Positions 56,936 to 64,000 of a stretch of DNA of 64,000 nucleotides are shown piece after piece. This stretch comes from Fimbriimonadales bacterium (GTDB lineage: Bacteria; Armatimonadota; Fimbriimonadia; Fimbriimonadales; ATM1): positions 248,001 through 312,000 of the forward strand of contig DATMAR010000012.1 of the NCBI GenBank assembly GCA_035559795.1, written 5' to 3'. The notes under the pieces are model-generated. The model was given only the letters and a program-made list of their open reading frames with translations. It ran no database searches and had not been told where the DNA came from. How positions within the stretch are numbered: position 1 is the stretch's first letter; each line of letters begins with the position of its first letter. Made by a program: the position numbers and the translations under genes.

Positions 56936-57532
56936 ATAAAGAAAAAGGATTCGCCTTCCGAGCCTTCGTTTTTGCTCAATGAGCGCTGCCTTCGATACCC
57001 CGATGTTCGATTGATTGGCTCGGATGGAAGACAAATCGGTATCGTACAGACAAGGCAGGCACTTCGAATGGCTCAAGAAGCCGGGCTCGACCTGGTCATG
57101 GTAGCTCCACAAGCGACACCCCCCGTATGCCGAATCATCAATTTCGGCAAGTACCGCTATGAATTGGATAAAAAAGAGCGCGAATCCAAAGCGAAGCGAG
57201 CAAAACAGGAACTAAAAGGGATACAATTCCGCCCAGGAACCGCATTAGGCGACCTCGAGATTCTTCTAAAGAAGACGATTCAATTTTTGGAAGAGGGGAA
57301 CAAGGTGCGGTTCGTCGTGCGACATAGAGCACGAGAACTTTCACATCCAGAAATCGCGAAAGCGAAATTAGAATGGTTTTTAGAGAAATTAGGACAGTTG
57401 GCTATCGTCGAGAAACCACCTACCTTAGACGGTAATCAAATGACGATGGTGATTAGTCCGAATCGAAAATTTATCGGAGCAACGAAAGATGCCGAAACTA
57501 AAGATAAGCAAAACAGCAGCCAAGCGGTTTAA
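56936..57532 (+). CDS. infC: Translation initiation factor IF-3, probable AUA start
   Basis: IF-3 checks start-codon choice and prevents subunit joining. The protein (198 residues) has the N-domain core LLNERCLRYPDVRLIGSDGRQIGIVQ, the linker KKERESKAKRAKQELK, and the C-domain with IQFRPGTALGDLEILLKKTIQFLEEGNKVRFVVRHRARELSHPEIAK. The frame opens after a stop and has no ATG or GTG before LLNERC. GAGGTG at 56925-56930 lies five bases before an in-frame ATA (56936-56938), giving the N-terminal basic tail KKKDSPSEPSF, similar in length to E. coli IF-3. TTG 56972 is the alternative but lacks an SD. Non-AUG starts in infC (AUU in E. coli) allow IF-3 to limit its own synthesis. Its end overlaps rpmI by 44 bases. 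Confidence 0.9.
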   Translation: MKKKDSPSEPSFLLNERCLRYPDVRLIGSDGRQIGIVQTRQALRMAQEAGLDLVMVAPQATPPVCRIINFGKYRYELDKKERESKAKRAKQELKGIQFRPGTALGDLEILLKKTIQFLEEGNKVRFVVRHRARELSHPEIAKAKLEWFLEKLGQLAIVEKPPTLDGNQMTMVISPNRKFIGATKDAETKDKQNSSQAV

Positions 57533-57683
57533 GATAACCGGGACCGGCAAAATCATGCGTCGTAAGGCGTACAACAGCCATATGTTTTTGCATAAGAGTG
57601 GCGCTCGAAAGCGACGATTGGAAAAAGAGACGGTTTTGAGTCCCGGAGATGCGCGACGCATACGCAAGATTTTAGGAATCTAA
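57489..57683 (+). CDS. rpmI: 50S ribosomal protein L35
   Basis: L35 has 64 residues: MPKLKISKTAAKRFKITGTGKIMRRKAYNSHMFLHKSGARKRRL and a C-terminal LSPGDARRIRKILGI. The ATG lies inside the last 44 bases of infC, in a different frame, so L35 translation is tied to infC. In most bacteria rplT follows at once; here rplT is 5.3 kb further on. Confidence 0.96.
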   Translation: MPKLKISKTAAKRFKITGTGKIMRRKAYNSHMFLHKSGARKRRLEKETVLSPGDARRIRKILGI

Positions 57684-57739
57684 CTTTTAGCGCGTTGTAG
57701 ATAAAGGCGCGTTAAAACCCTCGTTTGTTTCTAAAAATT

Positions 57740-58891
57740 TCAGAATCTATATACTGCTGCACACTCTGTAGTGTCGGGCATTTCTTCAGAGACTTCGAAA
57801 ACCCTTCCGGAATTTTGCAAAGTAAAGATTGCTGCAAGGTTAAGCAATTCTTCATCTCCATTCTTCGGTTCAGCATGAATCGTTACCGTGCTTTTTTCTC
57901 TATCGTAAGTTCCCCAAAGATGTTTTTGCGAATGCAAGAACAAAATGCCGACCCGCCCGGTATCAGCGGCAGGAAGAATTTCTTCGATACGATTCGATGT
58001 CTTCCCGGTTCCGACAAAATTTCGATATTGTTCATAAGCATTTTTTTGCGCTTGGCGGAAAACGGGTTCTACTAAAGGTAATGCTTTCTCTCTGAGTTCT
58101 TCATAAGTGACTCTCACTCTATCGGGATTCCCCGTAATCCCATCCTCGACTAAATTCGGGTATGTATTCACTTCACGATAAATGGAAAGAAGATATTCGA
58201 CGCCTGCGAGAACCAATGGGATATGTCCATTTCTTAAAAATTCGTGCAGCCCCCTATCAATTTGCTGAAAATATCTCACGTGTTGTTCTTTGTAAAGTTC
58301 TTCACCCCCACCATGACCGTGTCCCAGTGCGAAATCTCGCGGCAGTGGATTATAGTATTGGTATTGTTTTTCCACCTCGTCGTATTTTAATGCGTCGGCT
58401 AAACTCTTCGGGACATGCCTCAAATCTACTTCTTTTATAGAGGTTTTCGTGGCCTCGAGCAATCGAACATCGTTTCCGCTCAACGCCAAGATATAAAATT
58501 TTCCGTTCGTATTAAGCATCGCGATAAGTGGACGAACATAAAAACGATTACCCACAAAGACGAAATCATCGCATCGCACTCTCAATTTTTCGGTTCGGAA
58601 GAAATCTTTCGCGACGAACACGCCGAGCGCCTCTTCTTGGTCCTGCCAAAATTTCACGTCCCCTTGCAAAGCAGTAACGGGGGCGAGAAATTCTTCGATT
58701 TCTTTTACGCTCATGCCCCTATGTTGTAGTTTTTCTTCAGCCGTATGGAGAAGGGTTTTGAAGCGCGTAGCGTTGACATATGCCGAGTCGCCTCCTAAAA
58801 TGACCGGAAAATAGATAGACAGACATGGGGTTCCTTCGTATTGAATGAGTGGCTTAATTCCCTCGAAAAGGGCGACATTGGTCTTGTTCAT
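57740..58891 (-). CDS. baeRF-type eRF1-like domain protein
   Basis: The protein has 383 residues. It resembles bacterial archaeo-eukaryotic release-factor-like (baeRF) families: an N-terminal domain PCLSIYFPVILGGD...RFKTLLHTAEEKLQ, a middle domain with FYVRPLIAMLNTNGKFYILALSGNDVRLLEAT, and a C-terminal pelota-like domain with GRVGILFLHSQKHLWGTYD. The usual GGQ is not visible. baeRF proteins are predicted to act on ribosomes, perhaps in rescue or stress; experimental data are few. ATG 58891 has AAGGAAGGG seven bases upstream and is chosen over an upstream TTG. It lies between rpmI and the VOC gene and is transcribed against the operon. Confidence 0.7.
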   Translation of the reverse strand: MNKTNVALFEGIKPLIQYEGTPCLSIYFPVILGGDSAYVNATRFKTLLHTAEEKLQHRGMSVKEIEEFLAPVTALQGDVKFWQDQEEALGVFVAKDFFRTEKLRVRCDDFVFVGNRFYVRPLIAMLNTNGKFYILALSGNDVRLLEATKTSIKEVDLRHVPKSLADALKYDEVEKQYQYYNPLPRDFALGHGHGGGEELYKEQHVRYFQQIDRGLHEFLRNGHIPLVLAGVEYLLSIYREVNTYPNLVEDGITGNPDRVRVTYEELREKALPLVEPVFRQAQKNAYEQYRNFVGTGKTSNRIEEILPAADTGRVGILFLHSQKHLWGTYDREKSTVTIHAEPKNGDEELLNLAAIFTLQNSGRVFEVSEEMPDTTECAAVYRF

Positions 58892-59042
58892 TGGTGTTCC
58901 CTTCCTTTGCAAAATTTCGTAGGTTGGTTATAACTAACGAGGTTACCGAAAACTGCTCTCCAGAGCATTTGATAAGTCAAATCAGTTTACCTCGTAATAA
59001 CTTCAAATGACGCCTTTTATTTCTTTTTACGTAAAATGAGCA

Positions 59043-59051
59043 TGCTATAAT
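59043..59051 (+). promoter_or_regulatory. Extended -10 promoter of the VOC gene
   Basis: TGcTATAAT (TG at 59043-59044, TATAAT at 59046-59051) is a perfect extended -10. The -35 is weak at 17 bases upstream (CTTTTT). The VOC gene begins 54 bases later. Confidence 0.55.
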
Positions 59052-59105
59052 CGCGCCATCCGAGGAGTTTCTTCGGAATTTTTGACCTACAAAAAGGAGA
59101 ACGTT

Positions 59106-59474
59106 ATGCCGACGATTTGTCATTTCGAAATTCCAGCGCAAGATATGGAGCGCGCGAGTGCTTTTTACCGAAACATTTTTTCGTGGGACATCAGCCCTGC
59201 ACCCGGCATGCCGAATTACTGGTTCGTGAACACGAAATCCTCAGACGGTAACGAAGGCATCGGTGGCGCGATTATGCCAAAGCAACAAGGCGGCGAAATA
59301 ATGATGTACTTCGATGTAGCTTCTGTTTCAGACACGACCGCAAGAGTGGAACAAGAGGGCGGCGAGGTCCTCGTACCAAAAACTGCCGTTCCCTCCTATG
59401 GATATTTTGCCGTTTGCCAAGACACGGAGGGTAATACCTTCGGTCTTTGGCAGCCCGACCCATCAGCAATGTAA
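59106..59474 (+). CDS. VOC-superfamily (glyoxalase/bleomycin-resistance-like) protein
   Basis: A 122-residue protein: TICHFEIPAQDMERASAFYRNIFSWDIS at the N-terminus (one betaalphabetabetabeta module), GGAIMPKQQGGEIMMYFDVASVSDTTARVEQEGGEVLVPK in the second module, and the end TEGNTFGLWQP with a conserved Glu/Gln region. VOC proteins bind a divalent metal; candidate ligands are His6, Glu48-type positions and the second-module Glu. The substrate is unknown. AAGGAG precedes the ATG by six bases. Confidence 0.85.
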   Translation: MPTICHFEIPAQDMERASAFYRNIFSWDISPAPGMPNYWFVNTKSSDGNEGIGGAIMPKQQGGEIMMYFDVASVSDTTARVEQEGGEVLVPKTAVPSYGYFAVCQDTEGNTFGLWQPDPSAM

Positions 59475-59603
59475 ATCATCGTTTTATGCGAATTTCGGTG
59501 GTTTAATACATCCGAATTTCGTTCACGGTCGATGTGGCATAGGCCCAATGCTTAGGCTGACATTTCCGTGTTCGTCAGATCGTGACTAAATTGGAGGGAA
59601 AAA

Positions 59604-61949
59604 ATGAATAGTCTTTTTGCAGTTTTTTTATTGTCTCTTGCTCATCCTAGCGCTATTCAGGAAAAACTCGAATATGAATTCTTCTTTTCCGACTCTAAAG
59701 TCGGCAGCTGTATTTATTCTCTCGATGTAGACGGGTCGTTCCGTTCTGAAACGAAAATCACCATCTCGTCCGTAACCATGCAAAGTAATTTGCAGGGACG
59801 CCTTTCGAACGGGAAATTATCAGAATACGATTTAGAACAACAAATCGCAGAGACGAAATCCAAAGTGAGTGCCCAAGGCACGAAGGCGAAAATCGAGGTC
59901 GGAGGAAAAATAATCGAAAAAGAGTTCTCTCCTCATGAAATTTATTTCGCTAATTATCATCCTGCAACATGGTCTACGCTCGCAAAGGCTTTAGCTAAAA
60001 GTCTAGACCCAACACTTTGGACTTCGAGCGAAGTATTTCAACTCGACGATGCAGGAACTTTGAAATTCGACATCAAGAAAATCGAAGCACGAACCATCGA
60101 AATTCGAAATAAAAAGGAAGTCGTAGAGAAATATCTTTTGCGCGCCGGGACAGGAGTAGATATCGAGATCTATCTCGACGAAAAACAGCGTTTAGTCGCT
60201 TTCAATGTCCCTGCGCAAAGATTTACAGGACTTTTGGAGGATTACAAAGACCTGGTCGTCGACCCGACGACGAAATATCCAGAACTGAGCCAGCCCACGT
60301 ACAGAACAAAAATAGAGAGAGGTGTAAAAATTAAGATGCGTGATGGGGTGGAACTCGTGGCAGATATTGCCTATCCAGTGGCGGAGGAAAAATTTCCTGC
60401 TATCCTCGTCCGCACTCCCTATGGTCGCGAAGAAGTGTTCATAGATGCGGATTGGTGGGCAAAACGCGGATATGTCTATATCGTGCAAGACTGCAGAGGG
60501 CGCAACGATAGCGGTGGTGAATGGGTTCCGTTCGTCAATGAGCGCAAAGACGGTTATGACACGCTTGACTGGATTAGCAAACAGCCATGGTCGAACGGAA
60601 ATGTCGGGATGATGGGGGGAAGTTATGTAGGATATGTTCAATGGTGCGCGGCAGTAGAAGCGCATCCCGCTTTGAAATGCATCATTCCTCAAGTGTCCCC
60701 CCCTGACCCATTTTTCAATATTCCTTACGATTTCGGCATCTTTTTCCTTTATGGCTCGGTATGGTGGGCGAACATCGTAAGAAGTCGTGAAAATCTCAAA
60801 AAGATAGACATGCTGGCCGATAAGCTGGAAAAATTCAAAACCCTTCCTCTTTCTAAAGTGGACGATGAAGTCATCGGACAAAATGTTCCTTTCTATGACG
60901 AATGGTTATCCAAGGAGACACGCTCCTCGTTCGGCAGTGCAAACTTCATGAACGATTTGAAAAAAGTCAAAATTCCCGTTCTTCATGTGAGCGGATGGTG
61001 GGATGGTGATGGAATCGGAACGAAACTCAATTGGGAAACCCTGCGCGCATTGGGTCACAAGCAACAGTGGCTCATCTATGGACCTTGGACTCATGCCTTC
61101 AATTCCACTTCACGTCTCGGAGATGTAGATTACGGTCCCGATGCAGTTCTCGAATTGAATTCGCTCTGGCTTCGCTGGTTCGATACGTGGTTAAAAGGAA
61201 AAGAGGTGGGGATTACGAAAGTTCCTAAGGTGCGCGTGTTCGTTACAGGGGAGAACATATGGAGAGAATTCGAAGATTGGCCCCCCCTGAAATCGCAAGA
61301 AAAGGTTTTCTATCTCGATTCTAAAGGACCAGCCAACGGGAATAGTTCGCTCGGGACACTTTCGGAAAGTCCCCCTCAGAACACCGAACCGGATAGATAC
61401 ACATACAATCCTGCGGATGCGAGAATTCGCCCGGAAATAGCGACCATGGACCCGTCGAAAATCTCGACGATATTCAAATTGGAAGAAGCAGAACAAGATG
61501 TCTTGATTTACAAATCAGACCCGTTGCCAGAAGGAATGGAAATTGCCGGTCCTGCAGAATTGGAACTGCACTTCTCGACCTCTTCTGTCGATACGGATTT
61601 CTTTTGGATGCTCGTAGATATAGACGAAAAAGGGACGATGCGAATGATTGGTCTTCCTGGGAAAATCCGCGCGAAATATTTATCGGGTTGGGATAAACCG
61701 AAATTGCTAAAACCAGGAAGAATCTATAAAGCAAAAATCCCTCATTGGGAATTCGCGCATTACTTCGAGAAAGGCCATCGCATCGGTGTCATTATTACAA
61801 GCGATATGTTTCCCGAATATGCGAGGAACCTCAACACGGGAGAGCCGATTAAAGACGCAGTGCGAATGGTAGCAGCTCATCAAACCATTTACCATGACCG
61901 TAAACACCCAAGCGTAGTGCGTTTCCGGGTATTATCACAAGAGAAGTGA
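59604..61949 (+). CDS. Secreted CocE/NonD-family hydrolase (X-Pro peptidase S15 type) with an extra N-terminal domain
   Basis: The protein has 781 residues and a signal peptide (MNSLFAVFLLSLAHPSA). Residues about 18-240 form an extra beta-rich domain (YEFFFSDSKVGSCIYSL...). From 245 on is the alpha/beta hydrolase: GVKIKMRDGVELVADIAYP, nucleophile Ser340 in MGGSYVG, Asp467 in GWWDGDG, and His497 in GPWTHAF. A C-terminal jelly-roll domain follows (about 560-781). CocE-type enzymes hydrolyse esters or X-Pro peptides; the substrate here is unknown. GGAGG precedes the ATG. Its stop overlaps the GTG of the next, broken gene. Confidence 0.88.
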   Translation: MNSLFAVFLLSLAHPSAIQEKLEYEFFFSDSKVGSCIYSLDVDGSFRSETKITISSVTMQSNLQGRLSNGKLSEYDLEQQIAETKSKVSAQGTKAKIEVGGKIIEKEFSPHEIYFANYHPATWSTLAKALAKSLDPTLWTSSEVFQLDDAGTLKFDIKKIEARTIEIRNKKEVVEKYLLRAGTGVDIEIYLDEKQRLVAFNVPAQRFTGLLEDYKDLVVDPTTKYPELSQPTYRTKIERGVKIKMRDGVELVADIAYPVAEEKFPAILVRTPYGREEVFIDADWWAKRGYVYIVQDCRGRNDSGGEWVPFVNERKDGYDTLDWISKQPWSNGNVGMMGGSYVGYVQWCAAVEAHPALKCIIPQVSPPDPFFNIPYDFGIFFLYGSVWWANIVRSRENLKKIDMLADKLEKFKTLPLSKVDDEVIGQNVPFYDEWLSKETRSSFGSANFMNDLKKVKIPVLHVSGWWDGDGIGTKLNWETLRALGHKQQWLIYGPWTHAFNSTSRLGDVDYGPDAVLELNSLWLRWFDTWLKGKEVGITKVPKVRVFVTGENIWREFEDWPPLKSQEKVFYLDSKGPANGNSSLGTLSESPPQNTEPDRYTYNPADARIRPEIATMDPSKISTIFKLEEAEQDVLIYKSDPLPEGMEIAGPAELELHFSTSSVDTDFFWMLVDIDEKGTMRMIGLPGKIRAKYLSGWDKPKLLKPGRIYKAKIPHWEFAHYFEKGHRIGVIITSDMFPEYARNLNTGEPIKDAVRMVAAHQTIYHDRKHPSVVRFRVLSQEK

Positions 61950-62566
61950 AAAAATTGCTTCTATTCGTATTCGTACTTACTTCCTCGCTCACATTTTCAC
62001 AAAGCGGCGGAGGATGACCAGTCTGACCCGGTGGGGGCTATGCAGCCGGTCCGGCTGTTTACGAAACGAAAGACCCTCGTTTGTTGGCGACGAGTGTTTG
62101 GATTCCGGAAAGCAAGACAAAAATCGAAAGTTTTCTTTGGCTTCGTCCAGCCCCCCGCTTCCAAGTAGGCATTGCGCATTTATGGAAACAGAATTCGTAT
62201 CGTATCTTGATGAATACGGTTCTCGTAAGCGAAAGTAAAGGTATTCCCACCCTGCGAATAGGCGCAGGCGTTCAGGAATCTTTAACCGGTAATCCTGGCT
62301 ATTTCGGCATCGCCGAAAAGCATTTCAGCATCGCGAATGGAAGTTTGCATCTTTTTTCGGGAGTCGGTTTTAGAAGCAACGAGAATCATGGTCATCCTGT
62401 TGCGGGTTTTAAATTCAGTCCTACAAAAAATTTTACTTTTGGATTTCAATCGGATGGTCATTGGGATAACGCATTCGTTGCAAAAACGGATAAAGAATTT
62501 ACGATTACGCTATATTTGATAGACCTCGAGATGTTCGGGATTGGATTGAGTTGGGCGAAGTTTTAG
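61946..62566 (+). pseudogene. Secreted protein interrupted by two in-frame TGA codons
   Basis: GTG 61946 (overlapping the CocE stop, GTGA) begins a signal peptide KKLLLFVFVLTSSLTFSQ, then SGGG and TGA at 62015-62017, Pro-Val, TGA at 62024-62026, and then, in the same frame, PGGGYAAGPAVYETKDPRLLATSVWIPES, 170-odd more residues ending GLSWAKF. The alternating hydrophobic strands (RPAPRFQVGIAHLW, RIGAGVQESL, GFKFSPTKNFTFGFQSDGHW) look like a small beta-barrel. The frame is otherwise unbroken, so the decay is either very recent or the stops are read through. A TTG at 62081 would give an unsignalled piece. The family is unknown. Confidence 0.65.
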
Positions 62567-62683
62567 CTATTGCGTTGCACTTTCCCTTCTCTGAAATTTT
62601 CCCAAAAATCAAGAGAAATTTTTACGTTTAACCAGGCGTAGGAATGGATAAACTACGAGCAATTCGCCAAAGGAGGAAAAAAA

Positions 62684-62920
62684 ATGGCAGAACATTGCTA
62701 TTCTTGCGCCGCGCCGCTCAACGACCCGAACATGAGAGGAAACTCCGATATTTATTGCAGATGGTGCTCCGATGAGGCTGGAAACCTCAGGTCCCGCGAA
62801 GAAGTCAGAGCGGGTGTCGCTCATTGGTTCTCCCGCTGGCAGCCCGATTTATCACCGGAGCAGGCTCAAGCGAGGGCTGACCACTATTTGCGAAGCATGC
62901 CGGCTTGGGCTGAAGACTAA
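62684..62920 (+). CDS. Small zinc-ribbon protein
   Basis: A 78-residue protein with CYSC at the start (residues 5-8) and CRWC (residues 26-29): a Cys4 zinc ribbon of the Zn_ribbon_2 kind. It is followed by a helical part with EEVRAGVAHWFSRWQPDLSPEQAQARADHYLRSMPAW. The AGGAGG just before the ATG is excellent. The function is unknown; families of this type are often predicted DNA- or protein-binding. Confidence 0.75.
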   Translation: MAEHCYSCAAPLNDPNMRGNSDIYCRWCSDEAGNLRSREEVRAGVAHWFSRWQPDLSPEQAQARADHYLRSMPAWAED

Positions 62921-62980
62921 TTCACGTATAGCCTCAGAAAACCCGTTTTTTTGTACAGCGACTAAATGCAAGAGACTTTT

Positions 62981-63010
62981 TAGACTTTTTTAGCCGCTTG
63001 GGGATATAAT
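62981..63010 (+). promoter_or_regulatory. Promoter of rplT, giving a nearly leaderless mRNA
   Basis: TAGACT (62981-62986), an 18-base spacer and a perfect TATAAT (63005-63010). The start site should lie near 63017, only about three bases before the rplT ATG at 63020. No Shine-Dalgarno is visible ahead of rplT. Confidence 0.7.
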
Positions 63011-63019
63011 CTCCACTCA

Positions 63020-63373
63020 ATGGCACGTGTGAAGAGAGCGGCGATATCCCACAAGCGGCATAAGCGCGTCTTGAAAGCCGCTAAAGGGTATTACGGGCGC
63101 AAAAAAAGCAACTACAAAATCGCCCACGAACAGGTCATGAAAAGCGGGCAGTACGCCTTCCGTGACCGACGCTTGAAGAAACGTGACTTCCGAAGGCTCT
63201 GGATCGTTCGAATCGCTGCAGCCTGCCGAAACAACGGCATCAAGTATTCCAATTTCATCCATGGCTTGAAGAACGCAGGAATACAAATAGACAGAAAAAT
63301 CCTAAGCGAATTGGCAATTTCCGACCCCGCTGCATTTAGTACTTTAGTCGAGCGGGCTCGGGCTACCGCCTAA
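63020..63373 (+). CDS. rplT: 50S ribosomal protein L20
   Basis: L20 has 117 residues: [70 protein letters not shown] and [28 protein letters not shown]. It is an assembly initiator on 23S rRNA and in E. coli represses rpmI-rplT. It is 5.3 kb from rpmI and has its own promoter (TATAAT at 63005). A terminator follows (63399-63431). Confidence 0.96.
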   Translation: MARVKRAAISHKRHKRVLKAAKGYYGRKKSNYKIAHEQVMKSGQYAFRDRRLKKRDFRRLWIVRIAAACRNNGIKYSNFIHGLKNAGIQIDRKILSELAISDPAAFSTLVERARATA

Positions 63374-63398
63374 AATCAAAAACTCGAAATTTCACCCG

Positions 63399-63431
63399 AA
63401 CCCGCCGAAAGGAAATCTCGGTGGGTTTTTT
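63399..63431 (+). terminator. Intrinsic terminator of rplT
   Basis: AACCCGCCGA (63399-63408) pairs with TCGGTGGGTT (63418-63427), a 10-bp stem with one G-U pair and a 9-base loop, and is followed by a run of T ending TTTTTTG. It lies 26 bases after the rplT stop. The B-box gene lies just downstream. Confidence 0.85.
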
Positions 63432-63432
63432 G

Positions 63433-63476
63433 TTGACGAGAAGCAATAATTTTCTTGACGAGAGACAATAATACGA
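63433..63476. repeat. 22-base imperfect direct repeat
   Basis: Two adjacent copies of TTGACGAGAAGCAATAATTTTC / TTGACGAGAGACAATAATACGA (63433-63454, 63455-63476) match at about 17 of 22 positions. They lie between the rplT terminator and the B-box gene and may be a tandem operator for that gene. Confidence 0.6.
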
Positions 63477-63483
63477 CCGAAAA

Positions 63484-63996
63484 ATGACAACGGAACAGCA
63501 AAACGAAAAGAAAACGACATGCGCGAAGCATCCAAACGTGGAGACTACGCTTCGCTGCAGTCGCTGTGAAACCCCCATCTGCCCGAAATGCGCTGTTCTT
63601 ACTTCCGTCGGCTATCGCTGTCCGGATTGCGGAAAAGAAAAATCGGCTGTTTTGACTGTTCCTATCAATCTTTTGCTTCCCGGTTGTTTCCTTGGTTTTA
63701 TACTTGGGTTTTTTGCGAGTTATTTCATTCCTCGCGCTTTTGGATTTTTTCTCATTTTCTTAGGAGCCATTGCAGGTGGATTGGTAGGAGAAATCGTCAG
63801 TAGAGTAATTCGCAGGAAATCGAGCATTTACGTTTGGGGATTTACGTCGCTTGGATTTTTCGTAGGGGCGATGTGGGAGCCGGTTCGTCGTGCAGTGTCT
63901 CAGCAAGGGGCGTTTCCCGGTTCTGCGCTCACAGACCAATGGGCACTGCTCTTCGCTTTGTTCGCCTCTGTCGCCGCTTGGGAGCGATTAAGATGA
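63484..63996 (+). CDS. B-box zinc-finger membrane protein
   Basis: A 170-residue protein. The N-terminal about 55 residues form a B-box-like zinc finger: CAKHPNVETTLRCSRCETPICPKCAVLTSVGYRCPDCG (His and Cys ligands). Next are two or three membrane segments (LLLPGCFLGFILGFFASYFIP, FGFFLIFLGAIAGGLVGEIV), and a C-terminal hydrophobic stretch. The function is not known. Its stop overlaps an ATG at 63993 (TGA within ATGA) that may start the next gene, cut by the window edge. Confidence 0.75.
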   Translation: MTTEQQNEKKTTCAKHPNVETTLRCSRCETPICPKCAVLTSVGYRCPDCGKEKSAVLTVPINLLLPGCFLGFILGFFASYFIPRAFGFFLIFLGAIAGGLVGEIVSRVIRRKSSIYVWGFTSLGFFVGAMWEPVRRAVSQQGAFPGSALTDQWALLFALFASVAAWERLR

Positions 63997-64000
63997 CTTC

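Noticed and set aside
62015-62026. TGA reassigned genome-wide (Gly or Trp)
   Set aside because: TGA ends several other genes here with normal downstream spacing (for example adk, kdsB and the CocE-like gene), so a general recoding is excluded.
62081-62566. A separate gene from TTG 62081
   Set aside because: No ribosome-binding site, no signal peptide, and the frame is the same as the signal peptide upstream.
63433-63476. TTGACG direct repeats as a -35/-10 promoter for the B-box gene
   Set aside because: No -10 at 16-18 bases from either copy; kept as a repeat only.
1-64000. CRISPR arrays, insertion sequences, prophage, rRNA genes
   Set aside because: No regularly spaced repeats, transposase or integrase frames, or rRNA segments were seen.

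Overview
The window reads as chromosome from a diderm bacterium of roughly even base composition. An Armatimonadota/Fimbriimonadia-like lineage is my best guess. The support is a PEP-CTERM protein near the left end, a CMP-Kdo synthetase (outer-membrane LPS), Zn-ribbon (C+) forms of S4, S14 and L36, an IspDF fusion, and several secreted families common in that phylum. The phylum is inferred; no rRNA is present. There is no integrase, transposase, CRISPR array or rRNA operon. One tRNA is seen.

Layout: (1) 1-3,881: the tail of a subtilase, a PEP-CTERM protein, proS, and a convergent MFS transporter. (2) 3,885-29,461, all on the minus strand: one very long str-S10-spc-alpha ribosomal superoperon. 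It starts at a near-consensus promoter (29,433-29,461) and ends at a strong intrinsic terminator (about 3,887-3,921). Order: rpsL-rpsG-fusA-tuf // rpsJ-rplC-rplD-rplW-rplB-rpsS-[two secreted paralogues]-rplV-rpsC-rplP-rpmC-rpsQ-rplN-rplX-rplE-[EF-G2-like gene]-rpsN-rpsH-rplF-rplR-rpsE-rpmD-rplO-secY-adk-map-infA-rpmJ-rpsM-rpsK-rpsD-rpoA-rplQ-truA-rplM-rpsI. A terminator-like hairpin separates tuf from rpsJ. (3) 29,472-35,870, minus: a tightly overlapping set of a six-hairpin glycosidase, kdsB, a secreted beta-propeller-like protein, a RelA/SpoT homologue and dtd. (4) 35,985-37,152, plus: DUF1854 and comF. (5) 37,182-41,478, minus: transglutaminase-like protein, PIN/TRAM protein, ispDF, hpf. 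(6) 41,544-48,216, plus: topA, a decayed histidine-kinase tail, then an LCP protein, a pseudopilin-like protein, a PilZ protein and a cytochrome b-c fusion. (7) 48,303-56,826: tRNA-Arg(GCG), dnaE, a DUF5658 membrane protein, a repeat-tailed secreted protein, a 2-oxoacid dehydrogenase E2, and a SPATA20/YyaL-like protein. (8) 56,936-64,000: infC-rpmI, a baeRF-like protein, a VOC protein, a CocE/S15 hydrolase, a broken secreted protein, a zinc-ribbon protein, rplT, and a B-box membrane protein.

The most unusual points are the foreign genes inside the ribosomal superoperon: two secreted tandem paralogues between rpsS and rplV, and an EF-G2-type GTPase between rplE and rpsN. Next come long acidic tails on S3, S5 and L22; probable AUA start codons for infC and for the (p)ppGpp enzyme; a split infC-rpmI/rplT cluster with rplT on its own, apparently leaderless, promoter; a cytochrome b that seems to have lost one of its two hemes; and a secreted protein with two in-frame UGA codons directly after its signal peptide.
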